Assembly: GCA_020634435.1 (NCBI GenBank)
Contig: JACKBS010000007.1
Location: 372,001 to 436,000, forward strand
Direction of reading: 5' to 3'
Source of the DNA: Ardenticatenaceae bacterium
GTDB lineage: Bacteria > Chloroflexota > Anaerolineae > Promineifilales > Promineifilaceae
Length of the DNA stretch: 64,000 nt
The translations under genes were made by a program, and so were the position numbers. Under the pieces are notes generated by a model, which saw only the letters and a program-made list of their open reading frames with translations, was not told the DNA's origin and searched no databases. Shown one piece after another: positions 8,559 through 16,969 of the stretch. Position 1 is the stretch's first letter. Every line of letters begins with the position of its first letter.

Positions 8559-9415
8559 ACCAGGCTCCGTCCAGTAATCTGGATGAAAATATCTTCCAGC
8601 GTCGCTTCTTCACTGTGCAACGTCACCACTTTTTCATTGGCGAACAGGTCGGCAACGGCCGTTCCCGTATTCGCTTCGTCCAGGGTTATTTCGCGGGTTT
8701 CTAAACGGCCGTCGGCCATCTCCACTTCCGCCATAATGGCTCGCTTGCCGTACTGCTGCTTTAGCTTGTGCGGCGTGTCCAGCGCCACAATTTTGCCCTG
8801 GTTGATAAACGCCACCCGGTCAGACAATTTGTCCGCTTCCAGCATGTCATGCGTCGTCAGAAACACCGTGGTGCCTTTCGCCTGCTCTTCCTTAATAAGG
8901 TTGCGAATCGTCTCCGACGACACCGGGTCCAGCCCATCGGTCGGCTCATCCAAAAACAGGATGCGCGGCTCGTTGACTAGCGCCCGCGCCACCATCAACC
9001 GCTGCTTCATCCCTTTGGAGTAAGTTTGTACTTTGTCCTTGCCACGGCCGTTTAACCCCACACGATCCAGCAGCGATTCTGCATCCGCATTGCTGCCGTA
9101 CAGGCGGGCAAACAGTTTCAGGTTGTCCAGCGCGCTCATCTCTTCGTACAGATTGGTGTTCTCAAAGCAAACGCCAATTTGGGCCTGAATCTGCTTGGGC
9201 TGCTTGGCAATATTCATGCCCAGCAGCGTTGCCTGGCCCGATTTGGGCACCAGCTGCCCGGTGAGCATCTTCACCGTCGTCGATTTACCCGCGCCGTTTG
9301 GCCCCAGGAAGCCCAAAATTTCGCCTTCACCCACCTGGAAGTTGATGGCATTAACGGCCGTTAAATCCCCATATTGGTAGGTTAAATTCTCCGCCACAAT
9401 CGCCAAATTGTTCAT
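8555..9415 (-). CDS. ABC exporter ATP-binding protein
   Basis: This cytosolic ATPase subunit has 286 aa from the chosen start. Walker A is GPNGAGKST, the signature is YSKGMKQRL (a diverged LSGGQ typical of ABC-2 drug/antibiotic exporters), Walker B with catalytic Glu is ILFLDEPTDGLD, and the switch is TTHDMLEAD. The C-terminal 80 residues form the small regulatory domain common in CcmA/DrrA-type ATPases. The ATG at 9415 is preferred over one 48 bp upstream because AAGGAG lies just before it and the upstream extension runs into a repeat. It is the first exporter gene, following the tetR-type regulator after a fold-back repeat. Confidence 0.93.
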   Translation of the reverse strand: MNNLAIVAENLTYQYGDLTAVNAINFQVGEGEILGFLGPNGAGKSTTVKMLTGQLVPKSGQATLLGMNIAKQPKQIQAQIGVCFENTNLYEEMSALDNLKLFARLYGSNADAESLLDRVGLNGRGKDKVQTYSKGMKQRLMVARALVNEPRILFLDEPTDGLDPVSSETIRNLIKEEQAKGTTVFLTTHDMLEADKLSDRVAFINQGKIVALDTPHKLKQQYGKRAIMAEVEMADGRLETREITLDEANTGTAVADLFANEKVVTLHSEEATLEDIFIQITGRSLV

Positions 9416-9464
9416 TGCCACTCCTTGAAAAGTTGAAGTTGTTAGTGTCTGGTAGCCGTTCATT

Positions 9465-9537
9465 TGTCATTCCGAGTGAAACGAGGAATCTTTCACCTTC
9501 ACTGGCGGAGAGATTTCTCACTTCGTTCGAAATGACA
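9465..9537. repeat. Fold-back element, TGTCATTYCGA family
   Basis: TGTCATTCCGAGTGAAACGA at the left pairs with a right end reading ...TTCGTTCGAAATGACA; about 21 of 27 arm positions match. It is related to 4514-4597 and more distantly to 27388-27461. It separates the regulator and exporter genes and can form a long hairpin in the transcript, so it may modulate read-through from tetR into the exporter. Confidence 0.75.
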
Positions 9538-9551
9538 CTGGCCACCAACCA

Positions 9552-10157
9552 CTAACCGCTATTCCTCGCCAACCCACTGCGCATAAAATCAATTAAATAA
9601 TTCAAATTGCTTTCCATCTCGGCCATGTTCTCTAAATTGGCAAAGTCGGCCGCCTGATTAAATAAGTAACCTATCATTTGCTTGATAAACGGCAGCGGTA
9701 AATCTTCACGAAATTCACCCCGCACGTACGCCCCTTCAATGAGCTGACCAATCACCTCATTGTCCTTGAAGTCGTACCGGGTCATGACTTTTTCATAAAT
9801 CGGATTACCTCGTTCGCGCAAAAATGATTGGCTCAAGTCATGAACTGCCGGATATTCCCTGGCAAAAATGAGACCATAACGAATCTGCATCTTGAACAGG
9901 CTAAAAATATCTGTCGGTGCGCCGTCCAAGAGATTGAGGTTTTGAAAGTAGGCCAATTTTTGCTGGATGCTCATCTCAATCAAGGCAAAATAAAGCGCCT
10001 CTTTGTTCTTAAAATGATAGTAAAACTGCCCTTTACTCATGCCCGCCGCATCTAAAATGCGGTTGATTGAGGCCTGTTCATAACCATAGGCATTAAATTC
10101 GGCCAAGGCCGCATCTAGCAACTTTTGTTTGTGCTCAAAGGACTTGGTAAAGCTCAT
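9552..10157 (-). CDS. TetR/AcrR-family repressor of the exporter operon
   Basis: This dimeric DNA-binding regulator has 201 aa. Residues 10-60 form the TetR helix-turn-helix (AALAEFNAYGYEQASINRIL, then AAGMSKGQFYYHFKNKEAL); the rest is the variable ligand-binding helical domain. It is the promoter-proximal gene of the exporter operon, and a consensus promoter overlapped by palindromic GTCTA half-sites lies directly upstream. It probably represses itself and the exporter until an inducer, perhaps the exported compound, binds. Confidence 0.92.
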   Translation of the reverse strand: MSFTKSFEHKQKLLDAALAEFNAYGYEQASINRILDAAGMSKGQFYYHFKNKEALYFALIEMSIQQKLAYFQNLNLLDGAPTDIFSLFKMQIRYGLIFAREYPAVHDLSQSFLRERGNPIYEKVMTRYDFKDNEVIGQLIEGAYVRGEFREDLPLPFIKQMIGYLFNQAADFANLENMAEMESNLNYLIDFMRSGLARNSG

Positions 10158-10184
10158 AAACTCGCCTTTTGTCTGTCAAAAATT

Positions 10185-10229
10185 GTCTAGTTAATATATT
10201 AGACCAACAAGTCTAGACTGTCAAGTCTA
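10185..10229 (-). promoter_or_regulatory. TetR-type promoter/operator
   Basis: On the minus strand TTGACA (plus 10219-10224), a 17-bp spacer and TAATAT (plus 10196-10201) form a near-perfect sigma-70 promoter. It is interleaved with operator-like palindromes: GTCTA...TAGAC (10185-10204), AGTCTAGACT (10210-10219) and a third AGTCTA half-site at 10224-10229. The start of the regulator is about 30 bp downstream. This arrangement is expected for TetR autorepression. Confidence 0.75.
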
Positions 10230-10412
10230 ACGGGTTGCAATCCGCCCAATTTTTGCCTTTACCTTGCCGTCTGGATACACTTTTTGACGTGGGCGATCTC
10301 GTGCCCCAACCAACTTTCTAAAACTTCATACAGACGAGGCGCTGCCGACCCAATCGGCCTGCATTCGCTTTGGCAAGGCAAGTCCTCGGCCATTCCCCAC
10401 AGGAGGGTTGTG

Positions 10413-12824
10413 ATGTCGAAACGTGTTGTGTACTTGCTGGCTACGGCCGTATTTCCCCTGCTCATCCTTTGGTTTATGATGGCCCCACACTCCCGCGCCG
10501 GTGGTAGCGCCATCCTCATTGACGCGGTTTATTACGATGGTTTTGCCACCAATGACACGGATGAAGCGGTGAGGCTGATCAATGTATCGGGAACGGCCGT
10601 TGATCTCAGCAATTGGCGGCTGAACGATGGCGTAGATACCAGTTATGCCACCATCCCCCCCGGCATCACGCTGGCCCCAGGAGAAACTCTCTGGCTGGCC
10701 AACAATGCGACCAGCTTCACCCGGCAGTTTGGCTTTGCCCCAGACGTCATCCCCAACGGCACCTGGCCCGGCTACAGCAACACCGGCGATGAAGTTATTC
10801 TGTCCGATGACAGCGGCACGGTGATGGACACGCTGGTGTACGAAGGCGGTGCAACAACCACCATCGGCTGGAGCGGAACGGCCGTTTATCCCTACACCGT
10901 CACCTCCGTCTTTGGTGCTGAAGGGCAAATTTTGTATCGGATGCGCAGCCAGGCCACCGGCCAACCCGTGCCCGACACGGACACAGCGGCCGATTGGGCC
11001 CAAAGTAAAGAGGATGTGGTAAACGGCCGTAAAGTCCTCTACCCCGGTTGGGATTTAGAAACCTATTTCCAAACTGCCAAATTCACCCAATCTGGCACCC
11101 TCACCGTCGCGGTGGCCCCGGACAATGCCTACGAAACGCTCAAACTGCATCTGGATGCCGCCCAAACCAGCATCGCCATTGAGAGCCTGACCTTTGAAAA
11201 CGTAGCTATCGCCAATGACCTGATTGCCGCGCTGAACCGGGGCGTGGCTGTGACCATTTTGCTGGAAGGTGCACCCATTGGCGGTGTGCCGGACCAAGAA
11301 AAGTACATCTGCCAACAGATCGAAAACGCAGGCGGCCACTGCTGGTTCATGATCAGCGACGATGGCCTGGACATCGCCGACCGCTACCGTTTCCTGCACG
11401 CCAAGTTTGTTCTCATCGACGGCCAGCAGGTGGTCATTAGCAGCGAAAATCTCAGCCCCAACTCCATGCCCAGCGATAGCAAAACTGATGGCACCTGGGG
11501 GCGGCGCGGCGTGGTGCTGATTACCGATGTGCCGGGCGTGGTAGCTCACGTGCAAAGTCTATTCGACGTCGATTTTGACCCAACTCACCACGTAGACATC
11601 ACGGGCACCAGCTATGTCGGCGGGCCACCGATTGGTTTTGTGCCGGTGTTGGAATCAGGCGGCATCACCTACACAGTGCGGCATCCAAATGCGGCCGTTT
11701 TCCACGGCACGTTTGGCTACGAATTGGTCCACTCCCCAGAAAACAGCCTGCGCACAAGTGACAGCCTGCTCGGTTTGGTGGCTCAAGCCGGAGCCGGAGA
11801 TGTGGTTTTGGTGGAACAGTTGGATGAACGGCCGTACTGGGGCAGCACTACCTCAAACGCCACCGACGACCCCAGCCTGCGCACCGAAGCCTACATCGAC
11901 GCTGCCCGGCGCGGTGCCCACGTGCAATTGCTGCTCGATGGCCTGTTCGATGAAGGCGACGCTACCAGCAACACGGCCACTTGCGCCTACGTCAACGGCA
12001 TTGCCAACGCTGAATCGTTAGATTTAGCCTGCAAAACGGGCAATCCCGCCGGATTGGGCATCCACAACAAAATGGTCCTGGTACAGCTCAACGGCCAGGG
12101 TTATCTGCACATCGGCAGCCTCAACGGCAGCGAGCAGTCCAGCAAAGGCAATCGGGAACTCGCCTTGCAGGTGCAGTCCAACGATGCCTATGCGTACCTC
12201 GCAGACATGTTTTATCGAGATTGGGGTGCTACGCTTTTTCTGCCCGTTGTGCTCAACAATTACATCGGCCCGGCCGATCATTTGCTCATCAGCGAGGTGC
12301 TGTACGACCCCTTCGGCCAGGATGATGCTGAATTTATTGAACTGGTGAACCCTACGGTAACGGCCGTTGACCTCAGCAACTTTAGCCTGGGCGATGCCGT
12401 CAACGTAACCGATTTTGAGGATGTGCGACGCTTCCCGCCTGGCACAACGCTGGCTCCAGGAAATACGCTTGTAGTGGCAACCGCCGCCACCGCCTTTTTT
12501 GCCGAACACAACAAAAATCCCGATTTCGAGATTCTCAATACCAGCCCCACCGTGCCAGACCTCATCGACGATCCAGCCTGGGGCGATCCGGCCGCGCTGC
12601 TCCAGCTTGGCAACAGTGGCGACGAAGTCATTTTGCGCGATGCCACGGGCAAAGTGGTTGATGTGGTGACCTATGGCAGCGGCAGCTATCCGGGCGTGAT
12701 CGCCTGCCCTTTAGTTACGGCCAGCAATTACAGTCTGGAACGCTTCCCATTTAACCGTGACACCGATGACTGCTCTGTAGATTTCCGGGAATGGCCCTTC
12801 CCCAATCCTGGCAGTTTGCCCTAA
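10413..12824 (+). CDS. Secreted LTD-PLD-PLD-LTD protein (phospholipase D-like nuclease/lipase)
   Basis: The 803-aa protein starts with a signal peptide (KRVVYLLATAVFPLLILWF). Next comes a lamin-tail domain (residues 30-150: LIDAVYYDGF, VRLINVSGTAVDLSNW, NTGDEVILSDDSG), then two phospholipase-D-like domains (about 200-600), then a second lamin-tail domain (about 630-800: LLISEVLYDPFGQDDAEFIE). The first PLD motif is complete (HAKFVLID, followed by SSENLSP). The second, HNKMVLVQ with GSLNGSE, has Gln instead of the final Asp. Such proteins act outside the cell on phosphodiester substrates, perhaps environmental DNA or lipid. AGGAGG 6 bp before the ATG at 10413 fixes the start. It is divergent from tetR. 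Confidence 0.85.
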   Translation: MSKRVVYLLATAVFPLLILWFMMAPHSRAGGSAILIDAVYYDGFATNDTDEAVRLINVSGTAVDLSNWRLNDGVDTSYATIPPGITLAPGETLWLANNATSFTRQFGFAPDVIPNGTWPGYSNTGDEVILSDDSGTVMDTLVYEGGATTTIGWSGTAVYPYTVTSVFGAEGQILYRMRSQATGQPVPDTDTAADWAQSKEDVVNGRKVLYPGWDLETYFQTAKFTQSGTLTVAVAPDNAYETLKLHLDAAQTSIAIESLTFENVAIANDLIAALNRGVAVTILLEGAPIGGVPDQEKYICQQIENAGGHCWFMISDDGLDIADRYRFLHAKFVLIDGQQVVISSENLSPNSMPSDSKTDGTWGRRGVVLITDVPGVVAHVQSLFDVDFDPTHHVDITGTSYVGGPPIGFVPVLESGGITYTVRHPNAAVFHGTFGYELVHSPENSLRTSDSLLGLVAQAGAGDVVLVEQLDERPYWGSTTSNATDDPSLRTEAYIDAARRGAHVQLLLDGLFDEGDATSNTATCAYVNGIANAESLDLACKTGNPAGLGIHNKMVLVQLNGQGYLHIGSLNGSEQSSKGNRELALQVQSNDAYAYLADMFYRDWGATLFLPVVLNNYIGPADHLLISEVLYDPFGQDDAEFIELVNPTVTAVDLSNFSLGDAVNVTDFEDVRRFPPGTTLAPGNTLVVATAATAFFAEHNKNPDFEILNTSPTVPDLIDDPAWGDPAALLQLGNSGDEVILRDATGKVVDVVTYGSGSYPGVIACPLVTASNYSLERFPFNRDTDDCSVDFREWPFPNPGSLP

Positions 12825-12876
12825 ACCATTTGGCCCAAAGGATGCAAAATTTGGAAAGTTTGCTATACTAAGTATT

Positions 12877-14070
12877 TATAAAAAAGGTTTCGTCACTTTT
12901 GAATAGAGAAATCATGGAACAATTTCCTCAAAAAGTAGAGGAGAAAGTCATGATTTATGCAAATGTTGATGAGCAAGGGCAACAAGAACTTGAGCAAGCG
13001 ATGAAAAAGACAAACGATAAAAAATGGTATCGGCGACTCAAAACGATAGCGTTATCGAATCAGGGTCGTTCTGTGCCAGAAATCGCTGCCATTTTCGGTT
13101 TGAGCCAAGCAGTTATCCGGACTTATATCAAACGGTACAACCAAGGTGGCCTCGCGCGGCTGAAGGCAAGCTATGGTCAAGGACGGCCGTTAATGCTCGA
13201 ATGGGATGAAGCCAAATGGCTCGAACTGCTGGGGCAAGCCCCAAGCGACTTTGAGAAACTAGAGACAGGTGCTCAAAATTGGACACAAGCCCTGATGGCA
13301 GCGTATCTTGCCACGTACGAAGAGGTGGAAGTGAGCCAAGCCTCCGTTTCACACATGCTTAAGCGAGCAGGCATCAAGTGGAAAAGAGCCAAAGCACGTA
13401 TCAAGTCACCCGACCCACTCTATGTCGTTAAGCGGCAGCGGGTTGAAGAATTGAAAGAAAAAGCACAAAACAACAGCCTCTCCTCTGAGAAGCAACGCGC
13501 CCTCCACCCGATGGCGCAAAACCTGCGCTACTTTTTTACCTAGACAGCACAGACCTGCATTGGTGTCCAGAAATTGGTCACACCTACTCGCCGCAAGGCA
13601 GCCAATTGAAAGTCGATACGCCCGGACTTGAAAATCCCTGGCTGGCTTTGTTTGGTTCTGTTGGCTTTCCCTTCTGGTGAAGGCGTTTACTCCATTCATG
13701 CGCACAAACGCCATTTGGAACTCGTCAATCATTTGCAGTTGTTAATGAACACCTATCCACAACATTTTTTATTTGTTGTGTTAGATAATGCTTCGGCCCA
13801 CACAACGTCCAAAGTGGCACAATTTTGTCAAGACCATGCTGAGCAGCTTGAACTTGTGTTTTTACCCACCTATTCGCCTCATCTCAATTTGATTGAGCGT
13901 TTATGGCGGGTCATGCGCCATCAGGTCACAAAAAACAAGTTTTATGACTCTGTTACTGCCTTGGCCGAAGCGGTGGTTAATTGGTTTGAACTGTACCCGA
14001 TTGCTCGATTTAGTTCCCTTCTTGGGCTTGATGATTCTCAACTTCAATTTGTGTAAGAACCTTTTTTATA
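12877..14070 (+). mobile_element. IS630-family insertion sequence, degenerate
   Basis: Terminal inverted repeats beginning TATAAAAAAGGTT face each other at 12877 and 14070 (13 matching bases including the TA, which IS630/Tc1 elements duplicate on insertion). They enclose a single transposase region of about 1.16 kb. The length of about 1.19 kb is normal for the family. The transposase frame is broken twice, so this copy is probably immobile unless complemented. It lies between the LTD/PLD gene and the LacI regulator. Confidence 0.8.
12899..14056 (+). pseudogene. IS630-family DDE transposase, two frameshifts
   Basis: The N-terminal part (12899-13543) carries the helix-turn-helix half (GRSVPEIAAIFGLSQAVIRTY) and Rhodopirellula/IS630-type linker. 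The frame then stops at 13543 just after a T6 run (13532-13537). The next segment, with the first catalytic Asp (YLDSTDLHWCPEIG), reads in the -1 frame until about 13670. From there the original frame resumes with GEGVYSIHAHKRH, FVVLDNASAHTT (second Asp) and PTYSPHLNLIERLW (Glu). So one base is missing in the T run and one is extra near 13670. Programmed -1 slippage at T6 could explain the first change but not the second; decay is the simpler reading. Confidence 0.8.
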
Positions 14071-14120
14071 ATGACTTAAAAAAGTATGGATAATATTTTT
14101 GGGCAGATTATCCAAAATCC

Positions 14121-14173
14121 TTGACATCCTTTGGGCTTTATTGTATAGTGACGCCTATATGGAACCGGTTCCA
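14121..14173 (+). promoter_or_regulatory. Promoter and LacI-type operator
   Basis: TTGACA (14121-14126), exactly 17 bp, and TATAGT (14144-14149) make a strong sigma-70 promoter. TGGAACCGGTTCCA at 14160-14173 is a perfect 14-bp palindrome with the central CpG-type symmetry of LacI/GalR operators, placed at about the transcription start. It lies 98 bp before the LacI-type regulator gene, so the regulator probably represses its own operon with the sugar transporter. Confidence 0.82.
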
Positions 14174-14270
14174 TTGTTCCATACGATTCCATCGGAAGAG
14201 AAGCTTCAAATTTTTTAGTAACACAATCCTCATAGCAAACAATTTATAAACAACTAGCAAGGGAAGACTG

Positions 14271-15287
14271 ATGGCAAGTGTAACCATCAGGGACGTCGCT
14301 AAAAAAGCAGGTGTTGGCGTCGGTACGGTCTCCAGAGTGCTCAATCGTAATCCGGCCGTCCGTGATGCAACACGTCGCAAGGTATTAGCTGCTATTGAAG
14401 AGTTAGAGTTCACGCCCAGCCCTATTGCTCGTCGGCTGTCCCTCGGCAAAACAATGACTGTGGCGGTAATTGCACCTTTCTTTGTACGGCCGTCTTACGT
14501 CGAACGGCTGCGAGGTCTAGATACCGTTTTTGCCGAAAGTGAGTACGACTTTATTCTCTACAATGTAGAAACCACCTCAAGACGCGATCGCTACTTTCGC
14601 GAAATGGCCCGGAGTGACCGGGTTGATGGCTTATTGATTATGTCCCTCGTACCAACAGATAACACCGTAGAAAGCTTCATGAACGTCGGCATTCCGACGG
14701 TGTTGGTAGATGCCGTCCATCCACGCCTTAGCCATATCATCATCGACGACCTGAGAGGGGGCATCAAAGCAACCCAACATCTCATCGACTTAGGTCACCG
14801 CAAAATTGGCTATCTCAGCGATCATATGTATGAAAATCCCTTCAACTTTCAGCCCGTGATCGATCGCTACAAAGGGTATCGGCAAGCATTGGACGAGGCA
14901 GGCATCCCTTTCCGGCCCGAATACCATCGACAGAGTGAACTAAGTCGGCGCGCCGCAAAAAAAGTGGCTCATGAGATGCTCTCCTTACCAGACCCCCCCA
15001 CTGCAATCTTTGCCTACTCAGACACGCAAGCCTTTGGCGTACTGCGTGCAGCCGAAGAGATAGGCATCGCTGTACCAGATGATTTATCCGTCATCGGCTA
15101 CGACGACATCGAAATTAGCGAATATCTGCACCTGACAACCATCCGCCAACAGCTTTTTCAATCTGGCGTTGAAGGAGCAAAACAGCTTCTCGATGAAATT
15201 GATGCGCAGCACACCAAACCAAAAGAGATTGTTTTGCCTACCGAGTTGGTGATGCGCAAAACAACAGCACCACTGGCATCATCCTAA
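14271..15287 (+). CDS. LacI/GalR-family transcriptional regulator of the alpha-glucoside locus
   Basis: The regulator has 338 aa, normal for the family. The N-terminal helix-turn-helix reads VTIRDVAKKAGVGVGTVSRV with hinge helix PSPIARRLS. A periplasmic-binding-protein-like effector domain follows, with typical segments DGLLIMSLVPTDN, GHRKIGYLSD and PDDLSVIGYDDIE. Originally the binding-protein gene followed about 160 bp downstream, so regulator and transporter formed one operon; an IS now lies in between. The sugar effector is probably a maltose-, trehalose- or sucrose-type disaccharide, judged from the neighbouring glycosidases. AAGGGAAG upstream supports the ATG. Confidence 0.93.
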   Translation: MASVTIRDVAKKAGVGVGTVSRVLNRNPAVRDATRRKVLAAIEELEFTPSPIARRLSLGKTMTVAVIAPFFVRPSYVERLRGLDTVFAESEYDFILYNVETTSRRDRYFREMARSDRVDGLLIMSLVPTDNTVESFMNVGIPTVLVDAVHPRLSHIIIDDLRGGIKATQHLIDLGHRKIGYLSDHMYENPFNFQPVIDRYKGYRQALDEAGIPFRPEYHRQSELSRRAAKKVAHEMLSLPDPPTAIFAYSDTQAFGVLRAAEEIGIAVPDDLSVIGYDDIEISEYLHLTTIRQQLFQSGVEGAKQLLDEIDAQHTKPKEIVLPTELVMRKTTAPLASS

Positions 15288-15430
15288 TTATATAAACTGC
15301 TGCCATCATTCTTACATCATTGAACTACCGGAAGATCAAACAAAAGGAGGTAAGCCAAAAGTCAAGATCAAATAAAAAAGATGAAGATATGTAACTACAT
15401 TTGCAAAATTGGTTTAGACACAAAATCCTA

Positions 15431-15454
15431 GGAGGACAAGAAAACATGTTAAAC
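15431..15454 (+). promoter_or_regulatory. Orphaned ribosome-binding site and first three codons of the binding-protein gene
   Basis: GGAGG at 15431 is followed at 15446 by ATG TTA AAC, after which the IS begins. Joining 15454 directly to 16955 restores an uninterrupted frame: MLNQKSFKLLAILLA and on into the lipobox LVLAAC. The original translation start is therefore here, 1.5 kb from the rest of the gene. Confidence 0.85.
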
Positions 15455-16947
15455 TCTACTTTATCGTAAGTAAGGAGTGAAAAGAAGCAGCATCTCGTCC
15501 ACAATATAGTTCGACCAAAAACTAATAAAGGTTGGACATATGGACACTGCTTCTCAACAAATCTTACTTGTACTTGAACATTTGGTAAAGTCGGTGCCAA
15601 CCGGCACCAACCTCGCACTTTTACAATTAATGTGGGCCATGCTCACAGGCCACTTTCTGCCCAGTCGGGGAGCGGTTCATACGGCGTTGCATTTGACTGG
15701 TTTCAAGCCGTCGGCCGTCAGACGGAGTTGGCGGGCTCTCCGGTATGGTGTTTGGTCGGCCGATGAGCTGTTATCACGCTGGCAAGCGTGGGTTGCCAAA
15801 AAAACGCACTGGCAACCAAGGACCGTTGCTGGCTGGCAAGCTGTTGCTTATGACATCACGACCTTCTGGCGGCCCAAGCTGCAAAAGTGGCAGCTGCGCG
15901 GCTTTCATCAGCTAGCGGGTCGGTTGCTGCCCGGCGTCGTGTTGGGTGTTGTTGTCCGTGTCGGACAAATTGAGGAGCAACGATTGCCCTTGCTGCACAA
16001 ATTGCTGCCAGCGCCAGCCGATGCCACGGATGAGGAAGCGCTTAAACAACGTCTGTTTGTCTACGCCCAACGCACCCTAGGCAAAGCAGAGGTCGCAATC
16101 TTTGATGGTGGCTTTAAGCTCAAAGCGATGCAGGCAGCCAACGTGCCCCGCTTTGTGGTGCGGCAAGCGACAAACTGTGTTTTTCGACGCAACTTCCTGC
16201 CGCAAAGAGAACAGAACCAGGGACGACCAGCTGAATACGGTGCGCCTGTTCGGCCGTTGGCACGTGTCTACGATGGCAAACAGATTGAGGCAACCCCGCC
16301 CGATGAAATCGTGACCTTTGTCCATGAAGGGTTAACCATCACCGCCCATCATTGGACAGCGCTCGTGCGCTCTGACCAAAAGGTAGATGCGACTCACCAA
16401 ACCGTAGACGTGTGGGTTTATTATGACCCGCGCTTTACCACACCGCTGGTCGTGGCCACCAATCTATCGCTGAAGGCATTCATTCCTTTTGCCCTGTATC
16501 TGGACCGCTGGCCTGTCGAGCAGGTGCCTTTGGCAGCGAAGCAAATGCTGGGGCTGCATCGTATGTTCGTTCATGCCATGGTAACAGTCTGGCGTTTGCC
16601 CCAACTGGCTTTGCTGATGGGCAACGTGTTAACCATCATGGCGGCTGTTTTACCCCGGTACCTACGGGGTATTGGGACCGACACCCCAAAAACGAGTGGT
16701 CGCTTGCGTCGGGTCTTGCAGCCGGCTGATTTTTCTAAATTGACTCTCTGTGAGGCACGAATTCGGAAAAAAGCAGCCGTGACTGCACATTTGCCCCATG
16801 GTAATCCGCAGCACACCGGTTCAAAAGCGTTGATTGAGCCCTGATTCAAGTGCTGATGGCCCACATTTTTAAGGTTCTAAATGAGCAGAAAGGTTTGCTG
16901 CTCGTACATGCTTGGCAGACTTTGCCAAGTTTTTAGGAAAAACTAGA
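15455..16947 (+). mobile_element. IS4-like insertion sequence (1493 bp) with 7-bp target duplication
   Basis: The ends are related inverted repeats: left TCTACTTTATCGTAAGT, right (reverse complement) TCTAGTTTTTCCTAAAA. GTTAAAC directly flanks both sides (15448-15454 and 16948-16954), a 7-bp target duplication. One transposase gene fills the element. No ACGGCCGT octamer occurs in it, unlike the surrounding chromosome, which fits recent arrival. It splits the sugar-binding-protein gene after codon 3. Confidence 0.88.
15540..16844 (+). CDS. DDE transposase (IS4-like)
   Basis: The protein has 434 aa. The probable catalytic triad is Asp in VAYDITTFWRPK, Asp in AIFDGGFK, and Glu in YLDRWPVEQVPLAAKQ; the last matches the YxxR...E...K/Q pattern of the IS4 superfamily. 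The beta-strand insertion between the second and third residues is present. It appears intact. The start is a TTG with poor Shine-Dalgarno context, so the true N-terminus may differ slightly. The exact IS family cannot be settled by eye. Confidence 0.85.
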   Translation: MDTASQQILLVLEHLVKSVPTGTNLALLQLMWAMLTGHFLPSRGAVHTALHLTGFKPSAVRRSWRALRYGVWSADELLSRWQAWVAKKTHWQPRTVAGWQAVAYDITTFWRPKLQKWQLRGFHQLAGRLLPGVVLGVVVRVGQIEEQRLPLLHKLLPAPADATDEEALKQRLFVYAQRTLGKAEVAIFDGGFKLKAMQAANVPRFVVRQATNCVFRRNFLPQREQNQGRPAEYGAPVRPLARVYDGKQIEATPPDEIVTFVHEGLTITAHHWTALVRSDQKVDATHQTVDVWVYYDPRFTTPLVVATNLSLKAFIPFALYLDRWPVEQVPLAAKQMLGLHRMFVHAMVTVWRLPQLALLMGNVLTIMAAVLPRYLRGIGTDTPKTSGRLRRVLQPADFSKLTLCEARIRKKAAVTAHLPHGNPQHTGSKALIEP

Positions 16948-16969
16948 GTTAAACCAAAAATCTTTTAAA

